From CAXFCD01 sp964001155 (GTDB lineage Bacteria; Fidelibacterota; Marinisomatia; Marinisomatales; UBA1611): DNA of 6,375 nucleotides. A program made the translations under genes and the position numbers. Below are positions 1 through 5,899 of this stretch, piece after piece. The DNA lies in contig CAXFCD010000074.1 in assembly GCA_964001155.1 (NCBI GenBank), positions 1 to 6,375 of the forward strand, in the 5' to 3' direction. Positions within the stretch are counted from its first letter, which is position 1, and each line of letters opens with the position of its first letter. The notes under the pieces were generated by a model. It saw only the letters and a program-made list of their open reading frames with translations. It was not told the origin of the DNA and did not search any database.

Positions 1-768
1 GGTGATACACTCATTGAGCCAACTTCCGGTAATACTGGACAAGGAATGGCTTTAGCATCAGCTGTAAAGGGATATCGTTGTATCATCACCATGCCTGAAA
101 AAATGAGCAAGGAAAAACAGATTTCTTTGGAAGCATTAGGTGCAGAAATTATAAGGACCCCAACAGAAGCGGCCTGGGATGACCCGAAGAGTCATATTGG
201 TGTAGCAAAAAGACTCAATCAAGAAATACCAAATTCCCATATTTTAGATCAATATTCAAATCCATCGAATCCTAATGCACATTATGAAGGAACAGCCCAG
301 GAAATATTGGATGATTTTGGAACTGATTTAAATATGATTGTAATTGGTGTAGGTACTGGCGGTACAATAACAGGTGTAGCTAAACGACTTAAGGAAGAAA
401 TCCCTGGAATCAAAGTTATCGGCGCAGACCCTGTGGGTTCCATTCTTGGAGGCGGTACTGAAATATCTCCTTATTTGGTAGAAGGTATTGGCTATGATTT
501 TTTCCCGGATGTCTTAGATAATTCGCTCGTTGATGAATATGTGAAAACCAAAGATGAAGAATCCTTTCTAATGGCAAGACGACTCATCAAAGAAGAAGGA
601 TTGTTATGTGGTGGGTCATCTGGTACTGCCATGATTGCAGCACTGAAAACTGCAACACAACTAAAACAGGGACAGAATTGTCTTGTATTGCTACCGGATG
701 GCATTCGGAATTATATGACTAAATTTCCGAATGATGATTGGATGAGAGAACAAGGGTTTTCATTCTGA
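1..768 (+). CDS. cbs: cystathionine beta-synthase, catalytic core only (5' end outside window)
   Basis: This is a PLP-dependent cytoplasmic enzyme that condenses L-serine with homocysteine to give cystathionine, the first step of transsulfuration. The reading frame is open from base 1, so the true start lies to the left. The PLP-binding lysine motif is missing for that reason. Visible motifs are PTSGNTG (bases 19-39, substrate and cofactor loop), GTGGT (352-366, PLP phosphate loop), YEGTAQEI, VEGIGYDF, LLCGGSSG (Ser codon at 616, matching the pyridine-contacting Ser of human CBS) and LPDGIRNYMTKF near the end. From memory, the similarity to animal CBS runs through the whole visible part, including MPEKMS, HILDQY and SNPNAHY; these features favour CBS over CysK/CysM-type cysteine synthases. 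The protein stops straight after the catalytic fold (DDWMREQGFSF), so it lacks the C-terminal pair of CBS/Bateman domains that bind S-adenosylmethionine in vertebrates. Its last 31 bases overlap the next gene, which suggests co-transcription. Confidence 0.93.
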   Translation, partial: GDTLIEPTSGNTGQGMALASAVKGYRCIITMPEKMSKEKQISLEALGAEIIRTPTEAAWDDPKSHIGVAKRLNQEIPNSHILDQYSNPSNPNAHYEGTAQEILDDFGTDLNMIVIGVGTGGTITGVAKRLKEEIPGIKVIGADPVGSILGGGTEISPYLVEGIGYDFFPDVLDNSLVDEYVKTKDEESFLMARRLIKEEGLLCGGSSGTAMIAALKTATQLKQGQNCLVLLPDGIRNYMTKFPNDDWMREQGFSF

Positions 769-2633
769 ATATAAGCATTAAAAGATTATTAATCGCACTA
801 TCTACTCTGATACTTTTTGGTTGGGTTTTTTCTGTAACATATTTATCTATATCTAATCCTGAAGTAGAGTGGGACTGGGATACAATAGATACTGAAGATA
901 TTCATTTTCCCAGTACATTCGCCTGGGGTACAGCGACTGCTGCACATCAAGTGGAAGGGTATAACGATAATAATAATTGGTACACATGGGAGAATTCCTT
1001 TGATGAAAACAACAATAGCAGAATACATAATGGAGATAAATCAGGGATAGCAGCTGATCATTGGAATCAATACAATACTGATATTGGCCTCATGAAAGAA
1101 TTAGGAGTTAATCATTACAGATTCTCTATTTCATGGTCCAAAATCGAACCTAAAAAAGGAAAAATTGATTATAATGTAATACAGCATTATAAAAATCTTT
1201 GTAATGCACTGATAAAATCTGAAATAACACCGGTTATTACTCTACATCATTTTACACACCCTATCTGGTTTGAAAAGTTGGGCGCATTTGAGAAAAAAGA
1301 AAATATCAAACATATCCTGGAATTCTCCGAACTAATATTTAATGAATTACACTCCCTAGTACCCATATGGTGCACAATCAATGAACCATCTGTATATGTC
1401 TCACAGGGTTATTTTAATGGAGTATTTCCGCCTGGGAAAAAAGACCCTGCACTTGCAGGAATTGTTCTTGAGAATATGCTGAATGCTCACATTCAAATTT
1501 ATAATAAGCTTAAAAGTTTGCCTGGTGGAACTAAAGTAGAAATTGGATTGGTAAAGAATATATTTCAATTCGAACCTTTGAGAAGATGGCATATCCTAGA
1601 TTGGGTATTTAGTTTTGTTTTAAATGATGTTTTCACAAACTCAACCTTACAATTTTTTCAAACTGGACAATCAATATTTTATATGCCGGGAATGGTAAAA
1701 AATGAACTCAAGAATCCTGATGCAATTGGATCATTTGATTTTATCGGATTAAACTATTATTCAAGGTTTCACGTTAAGGGACAATTAAATCCGAATGAAC
1801 CGTTTATATTTGAAAGAAGACCACAAGATATTCAAACGGATATGGATTATGCATTGTACCCTGAGGGATTTTATAGTGCATTACATACCATCAGCAGCTT
1901 GAAAGTTCCTATTTATGTTACAGAAAATGGATTAGCAGATAGAAATGATAATATTCGCCCCATCTTTATCAAAAGATATCTGTATGCAATGAATCGTGCA
2001 TTAAAAGATAGGTTAGATATCAGAGGATACTTTTATTGGAGTTTAATGGATAATTTCGAATGGGCTGAAGGATATGATATGAAATTTGGGTTATATGAAG
2101 TGGATTTTGAAACCCAAGAACGTCAACTTCGAGCAGGTAGTAAACCATTTATTGAAATGGTAAAAAAACGTGGCTCAGATGAGAGAGGTTTTATTGTCAA
2201 TATCGGCGAGCAAGCACCTGATTTTGAAATGGAATATACTAACGGAAAAAAAGTTAGACTATCAGACTTGAAAGGAAACTTAGTTATTCTTCAATTCACA
2301 GCAAGCTGGTGTTCTGTTTGCCGTCAGGAGATGCCCCACCTTGAAAAGGATATCCAGCAAAAATATAAAGGTGAGAATGTAGTTTTAATTGGTATTGATC
2401 GTGATGAGCCACTTGAAACAGTCATCAACTTCAAAAAGGAAATGAAAGTTACTTATCCCCTTGCGCTGGATCCAAATGCAGATATTTTTGGAATGTTTGC
2501 AGACAAAAATAGCGGTGTGACCAGAAATATTGTTATTGATCAGAAAGGTAAAATCGTTTTTCTAACTAGATTATTTGAAGAGAAAGAATACAATGAAATG
2601 TTGAGAGTGATTGAGACACTCACTCAAGGATAA
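738..2633 (+). CDS. membrane-anchored GH1 beta-glycosidase fused to a TlpA/redoxin-like thioredoxin domain
   Basis: A two-domain protein of 631 residues. Residues 17-38 form one hydrophobic helix preceded by Lys-Arg, which predicts a signal anchor with both domains in the periplasm. Residues about 56-478 are a full GH1 (beta)8 barrel, a retaining beta-glucosidase-type fold. Visible residues are Gln71 in AAHQVEG, His171 in TLHHF, acid/base Glu216 in TINEP, nucleophile Glu396 in VTENG, and the sugar-binding stretch WSLMDNFEWAEGY (434-446). All key residues are intact, so it is probably active; the substrate cannot be read from sequence. Residues about 488-631 are a TlpA/ResA/AhpC-TSA-like domain (IGEQAPDF, LSDLKG, then WCSVC with Cys525 and Cys528). 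The usual cis-proline before the last core strand is replaced: the sequence reads SGVTRNIVID. The only conventional start giving the membrane helix is TTG at 738, inside the upstream gene and without a clear ribosome site. A CTG at 765, overlapping the upstream TGA and 8 bases after AAGGG, is an alternative. GH1 enzymes are usually single-domain, so this fusion is unusual. Confidence 0.9.
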   Translation: MDERTRVFILNISIKRLLIALSTLILFGWVFSVTYLSISNPEVEWDWDTIDTEDIHFPSTFAWGTATAAHQVEGYNDNNNWYTWENSFDENNNSRIHNGDKSGIAADHWNQYNTDIGLMKELGVNHYRFSISWSKIEPKKGKIDYNVIQHYKNLCNALIKSEITPVITLHHFTHPIWFEKLGAFEKKENIKHILEFSELIFNELHSLVPIWCTINEPSVYVSQGYFNGVFPPGKKDPALAGIVLENMLNAHIQIYNKLKSLPGGTKVEIGLVKNIFQFEPLRRWHILDWVFSFVLNDVFTNSTLQFFQTGQSIFYMPGMVKNELKNPDAIGSFDFIGLNYYSRFHVKGQLNPNEPFIFERRPQDIQTDMDYALYPEGFYSALHTISSLKVPIYVTENGLADRNDNIRPIFIKRYLYAMNRALKDRLDIRGYFYWSLMDNFEWAEGYDMKFGLYEVDFETQERQLRAGSKPFIEMVKKRGSDERGFIVNIGEQAPDFEMEYTNGKKVRLSDLKGNLVILQFTASWCSVCRQEMPHLEKDIQQKYKGENVVLIGIDRDEPLETVINFKKEMKVTYPLALDPNADIFGMFADKNSGVTRNIVIDQKGKIVFLTRLFEEKEYNEMLRVIETLTQG

Positions 2634-2658
2634 CTTCCGAAAAGTTGACTTTATTTTA
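2632..2658 (+). terminator. weak candidate terminator between convergent genes
   Basis: The arms AACTT (2632-2636) and AAGTT (2642-2646) flank a 5-base loop, and a T-rich stretch (CTTTATTTT) follows on the plus strand. The site lies in the 17-base gap between two convergent stop codons, where a terminator would be expected. The stem is only 5 base pairs and AT-rich, so this is a weak call. On the minus strand the same hairpin has no T tract after it. Confidence 0.22.
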
Positions 2659-3352
2659 ACAAATTTATTTTCTGGATCTGTCGTTTCTCATCTGCAACTA
2701 ATTCCACAAAATACACACCGCTGGAATATTGAGAAGCATCCCATTGAACCATCTGCCATCCGGTCAACATTTCACTTTCAATCAGCGCATCAACCAATCG
2801 TCCTTGTATGTCGTAAATAAATACATTCACCACAGCTGACCCCGGGATAGCATATCGGATTGTAGTGGTTGGATTAAAAGGGTTTGGAAATGCGGGATGT
2901 AGGAACATATCGCCGAAAGTCAAATTATCATCCTCCAAGGTTGCCATTTCAGCATAAAAGTTCACATCAACAATTAAATGGTCTTCAGAGTTTAACTCAA
3001 AAAAATCTAATTGGACTGTTCCAGTGCCTGTACCACTAATCCATGCAAGAATTCCGCATGCCGTGGAATCTCCGGGATTTAATGAAACGGAAACACTGTC
3101 TATGGATTCATTATAGCAAATGGTACCAACACAAATAGATGAAGTCCAATTATTGGGTAATTCATTGATTCTTCGAACGATTGCAAGATTAATTTGGCTG
3201 GTGGAAATATTATAGATCATCCCATTAAATGCACCAACTGAATCTTCGCCGACATAAATGTCGGAATCAAAAAAATTAAATTCAAAAGATGGATCACGGT
3301 TTCCATCAGCGATAAGAATTGAAAATCCTAATAAAATTAATGCGTATCGCAT
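2651..3352 (-). CDS. small exported protein with C-terminal T9SS type A sorting domain
   Basis: The product has 233 residues. Residues 1-15 or so (MRYALILLGFSILIA) look like a short signal peptide. Residues about 22-135 are a beta-rich region of unknown function with a notable segment, LPNNWTSSICVGTICY (65-80), in which Cys74 and Cys79 are close enough to form a disulfide; a third cysteine is at 99. Residues about 150-233 are a T9SS C-terminal sorting domain of the FlgD-like beta-sandwich kind: FPNPFNPTTTIRYAIP (155-170), VNVFIYDIQGRLV, then SSGVYFVELVADEKRQIQKINLLK at the C terminus. In this family the domain directs outer-membrane passage by the type IX system and is usually removed or used for surface attachment. 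The ATG at 3352 is 7 bases after the stop of the upstream minus-strand lipoprotein gene, so the two are probably translated from one message. No strong Shine-Dalgarno site is present; GGGA lies 13 bases upstream. The ligand or function of the N-terminal part is not recognised. Confidence 0.85.
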   Translation of the reverse strand: MRYALILLGFSILIADGNRDPSFEFNFFDSDIYVGEDSVGAFNGMIYNISTSQINLAIVRRINELPNNWTSSICVGTICYNESIDSVSVSLNPGDSTACGILAWISGTGTGTVQLDFFELNSEDHLIVDVNFYAEMATLEDDNLTFGDMFLHPAFPNPFNPTTTIRYAIPGSAVVNVFIYDIQGRLVDALIESEMLTGWQMVQWDASQYSSGVYFVELVADEKRQIQKINLLK

Positions 3353-3359
3353 TGACGGA

Positions 3360-4904
3360 TTATTCCCAACTTGCAGATCCGTATCCGCATATCACGGCAC
3401 CACCATCAATTTTTTTCATATCATGATTAATGCCGGAAACCATTCCATTATTAAAATACTTATCAAATCCCGTTGGGCCGGCAGCATTCCATTCAACTTC
3501 AAATTCAGAATCTAATTTTGTAACTGCATATCCAGAAACCATGAAGTAACCTCCATCTTCTGTCTCATGGATCCAACCTTTTCCGCCACCAACATAATCA
3601 TTATATTTTTTTCGCCATTCTTCATTCCCTTCATCATCCGTTTTAACTAATGTTGCATAGGGTGGTGGTTGAGAATATCCAAATAATAAAAAGCCATCAT
3701 CTTCCGTTTGAATTAAGTCTAGTGGTTCCCACAAACCCGGGTCATCATACACCTGAGACCAAATTACGTCCCCATTTTCATCAACATTCACAAGAGTAAC
3801 ATAATCAGATTCACCCGTTCCAAGAATAGCAAAGCCATCATTGCTTTTAATAATCTTTCTACAATATCCGCAGGGTAAATCATTCTCTTCCAGTATTTCA
3901 CCTGAATCATAATCGAGAATAGCAATAAGACCGGAAGGCCAACTGTAAGCAGTCAAAGCCAAATCTCCATCATCTGTTTCTAATATTTCTACCTGTCCGG
4001 AGCTATAGTTGAGATCTTCATCATAAAATGTTCTTGTCCATATGATCTCACCTTCAGAATCCATCATAACAATCATTAGTTTATTATTCCCAGGCGCACC
4101 TACAGTCAAAAACACCAAATCGTTGAAGGATGTCTCAATGAGTGATGTACCAATACCAAGCACATACTCAGAATAACCAGAATTGGAAATTTCTATTTCT
4201 TTTTGCCATTCAATAGACCCATTATTATCAATTTTAATAATATCTCTATGATCATAATCATCCGTATAGCAGCATCCACTGTACTCATCACTGTGAAAGG
4301 CTCCCAGTACCATATATCCTCCGCTATGCATGGGGGTAACAGATGATGCTAAATCCCAAATGCCACCATGAATATAATTTTTCCACAATAAATCTCCGCC
4401 ATCGGTTACTGCATATACCATCATGTCTGCCGCATCTTTATTGTATCCATAATCTTGGTCACATAATGGCGCAAACAAATAAATATCATCTTTTATTTTG
4501 TCCCAGGTATATGTTTCATTTCCTGTAATTCCTTCAAAGGATACAGTAATTAAAGTATCTCCTGAAAGGTATACCTCGCCATCGGTAATGTTACTTCCTT
4601 CATGAGTGATGATCAAAAATGTATCTGATGTAACTTCTGTTAATTCGTAAGAATCTTTAGCATAACAACTCACTGTATCATCGCAATTATCGCCAAGAAA
4701 ATCGAAAAATGTGATCCCATTTTCATCTAGGGTTGCATATTGAATATCCGAAGTACTACAGTCATTATCCTTGTATAAATAAGTACCGTAATAGTTTGGA
4801 ATATCCACTTCAGGAGGAGGGTTAATCTGTGGATTGGCTTTATCATCAGAACAAGTATTTAAAAGGAAAGGGATGGAAAAGACTAAAATAAAATTTTTCT
4901 TCAT
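3360..4904 (-). CDS. cysteine-rich lipoprotein with a probable seven-bladed beta-propeller
   Basis: I place the start at the ATG at 4904, giving MKKNFILVFSIPFLLNTC, a compact lipoprotein signal with lipidated Cys18 followed by Ser-Asp-Asp, as in outer-membrane lipoproteins of Bacteroidota. A TTG at 4913 would add three residues and has no better ribosome site. After a proline-rich linker, residues about 36-137 are a beta-rich module that may resemble lipocalin-like domains (low certainty). From about 161 to the C terminus at 514 there are seven degenerate repeats of about 45-60 residues, each of the form 'K-x-D-x-x-G-x-x-x-W ... DGGY-x-x-x-G', starting near 162, 222, 277, 326, 369, 417 and 461. 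The repeat tryptophans are at 174, 233, 289, 382, 430 and 472; repeat four lacks it. This is the pattern of a PQQ/WD-like propeller. Many cysteines occur, including a CC pair in SGCCY and CGYC (345-348). It is probably co-transcribed with the T9SS-tagged gene downstream. The ligand is unknown; a binding or scaffold role at the cell surface is inference. Confidence 0.82.
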   Translation of the reverse strand: MKKNFILVFSIPFLLNTCSDDKANPQINPPPEVDIPNYYGTYLYKDNDCSTSDIQYATLDENGITFFDFLGDNCDDTVSCYAKDSYELTEVTSDTFLIITHEGSNITDGEVYLSGDTLITVSFEGITGNETYTWDKIKDDIYLFAPLCDQDYGYNKDAADMMVYAVTDGGDLLWKNYIHGGIWDLASSVTPMHSGGYMVLGAFHSDEYSGCCYTDDYDHRDIIKIDNNGSIEWQKEIEISNSGYSEYVLGIGTSLIETSFNDLVFLTVGAPGNNKLMIVMMDSEGEIIWTRTFYDEDLNYSSGQVEILETDDGDLALTAYSWPSGLIAILDYDSGEILEENDLPCGYCRKIIKSNDGFAILGTGESDYVTLVNVDENGDVIWSQVYDDPGLWEPLDLIQTEDDGFLLFGYSQPPPYATLVKTDDEGNEEWRKKYNDYVGGGKGWIHETEDGGYFMVSGYAVTKLDSEFEVEWNAAGPTGFDKYFNNGMVSGINHDMKKIDGGAVICGYGSASWE

Positions 4905-4943
4905 AGTTTTCAATGGGATGTGTTAGTTTGGTGCAGGCAAAAT

Positions 4944-4964
4944 TTAAATCAAAGAATGATTTAA
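4944..4964. promoter_or_regulatory. inverted repeat in divergent promoter region, candidate operator
   Basis: The perfect 8-base arms TTAAATCA (4944-4951) and TGATTTAA (4957-4964) are separated by 5 bases. They lie in the 72-base gap between the divergent lipoprotein genes and directly before the ribosome site of the plus-strand gene. The gap must hold the promoters of both directions, so a symmetrical protein-binding site here could control either or both. I could not identify convincing -35/-10 or Bacteroidota-type (TTTG / TAnnTTTG) promoter elements. The arms are AT-rich, so chance occurrence is possible. Confidence 0.35.
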
Positions 4965-4965
4965 T

Positions 4966-4970
4966 GGGAG
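4966..4970 (+). promoter_or_regulatory. ribosome binding site fixing a GTG start
   Basis: GGGAG lies 6 bases before the GTG at 4977 and supports that start for the Omp28-like gene, where no in-frame ATG is available before the signal peptide. It directly follows the right arm of the inverted repeat, so a protein bound there could also hinder initiation; that last point is inference. Confidence 0.6.
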
Positions 4971-4976
4971 AATATC

Positions 4977-5861
4977 GTGAAACCTGAAAAAATAAAAATT
5001 CATCAATTACTTTTTATTATCTTAATTGCAATTTCCTGCAGTGAAAAAGAGGAATCTAAAGATGATGAAAAATACTATTCAGACTGGACGGTGATTGGTG
5101 AAGGATTAAGTGAAGATGTAACTAAAAATGTGCTCACAGAATTTGTGGGGTCAACCAATTGTCCTTATTGTCCTGCTGCTGATAGTCTTTTGCTGAGTTA
5201 TTTTAATTCAGACCATGAAAATTTTGTTGGCGCTGAAATAACCAATAAATGGTTTTTGGTTAACTATCATACCTATTCACCTTCTCGAGGCGATCCAATG
5301 TATGAATTCCTGCGTGGAGCAGAAGCAGAGGATGATTATTGCTTTGTTCGGTTTGAAGAAGGGAGTTGGTATCAAATTCCCGGCGTTCCAATCACGTTTA
5401 CGAATGGATTCTGGAGTTCAATTAATCCTGATATGGCTGTTGCGCCTATGGCTGAAAGTACGCCGATTCAAATGAGTTTGGAAGGCACTCTGATTGACAG
5501 CATGACTATTACTGTCAAACTATCAATAAACAGCAGTAAAGATCTCTCATCAAGTGATTCACTGTCTTTATTTATTGCTGCAAAAATTGATGATGTGGAT
5601 TATGAAGGCTATAATGGTGAACAGCATCATCAGGATGTTTTCTTAGGCTGGATCAATGAAGGACTGAGTGGAGAATCATTGTCTCTTAAACATGAAGAGG
5701 CGGTACGGAATTACACTTGGGAGATGCCCGGCAATTGGCCCCAGAATAATCATGAAACCACTTGGTGGCAAGTTGAATATGATCCGGCGAATTTAGCGGT
5801 AGTGGCCTTTATCCAGAATAAATACACCAAAGAAGTGATGCAGGTAGTGGGAACAGATTAA
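4977..5861 (+). CDS. Omp28-like thioredoxin-fold lipoprotein
   Basis: The product has 294 residues and a GTG start supported by GGGAG. Residues 6-21 form a lipoprotein signal ending in LIAISC; Cys21 would be lipidated and is followed by Ser-Glu-Lys-Glu-Glu, an acidic tract typical of surface-exported lipoproteins in Bacteroidota. Residues about 50-150 carry an Omp28-type thioredoxin core: VLTEFVGSTNCPYCPAAD, with the redox pair Cys62 and Cys65 (CPYC), and the cis-proline loop GVPITFTNG with Pro138. The C-terminal half (about 155-294) is a beta-sandwich-like region ending in LAVVAFIQNKYTKEVMQVV, which also matches the Omp28 family pattern. Omp28 proteins were described as outer-membrane proteins of Porphyromonas gingivalis; their substrates are largely unknown. 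A role in thiol-disulfide exchange on exported proteins is plausible because both cysteines and the cis-proline are present. The next gene starts 38 bases downstream on the same strand and is probably in the same operon. Confidence 0.85.
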   Translation: MKPEKIKIHQLLFIILIAISCSEKEESKDDEKYYSDWTVIGEGLSEDVTKNVLTEFVGSTNCPYCPAADSLLLSYFNSDHENFVGAEITNKWFLVNYHTYSPSRGDPMYEFLRGAEAEDDYCFVRFEEGSWYQIPGVPITFTNGFWSSINPDMAVAPMAESTPIQMSLEGTLIDSMTITVKLSINSSKDLSSSDSLSLFIAAKIDDVDYEGYNGEQHHQDVFLGWINEGLSGESLSLKHEEAVRNYTWEMPGNWPQNNHETTWWQVEYDPANLAVVAFIQNKYTKEVMQVVGTD

Positions 5862-5881
5862 GTACATTAAATATCCTGTTT

Positions 5882-5886
5882 AGGAG
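5882..5886 (+). promoter_or_regulatory. ribosome binding site of the FGE-like gene
   Basis: AGGAG is followed by AAAGAG and lies 13 bases before the ATG at 5900. The spacing is long, so the purine stretch 5882-5892 as a whole may serve. It supports the ATG at 5900 as the start. No terminator-like hairpin is seen between the upstream stop at 5861 and this site, in line with a shared transcript. Confidence 0.45.
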
Positions 5887-5899
5887 AAAGAGCTATAAT

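Noticed and set aside
2605..2625. Inverted repeat GAGTGA / TCACTC with a 9-base loop as a terminator for the GH1-fusion gene.
   Set aside because: It lies wholly inside the coding region just before the stop and has no T tract after it on either strand.
2157..2633. A separate redoxin gene starting at the internal ATG at 2157.
   Set aside because: There is no ribosome site before this ATG, it lies within the end of the GH1 domain, and the product would lack the signal or anchor expected for a TlpA-like protein.
2611..2820. Plus-strand open frame running over the convergent junction.
   Set aside because: It overlaps both the end of the redoxin domain and the T9SS sorting domain in other frames, has no ribosome site and resembles no known protein.
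3345..3365. The small T9SS protein as the broken-off C-terminal end of the propeller lipoprotein.
   Set aside because: The downstream frame starts with its own ATG and a signal-peptide-like hydrophobic segment, and the seventh propeller repeat is complete before the stop.
4922..4930. TTAGTTTG as a Bacteroidota-type -7 element (TAnnTTTG).
   Set aside because: The spacing within the motif is one base short and no matching -33 TTTG was found at the right distance.
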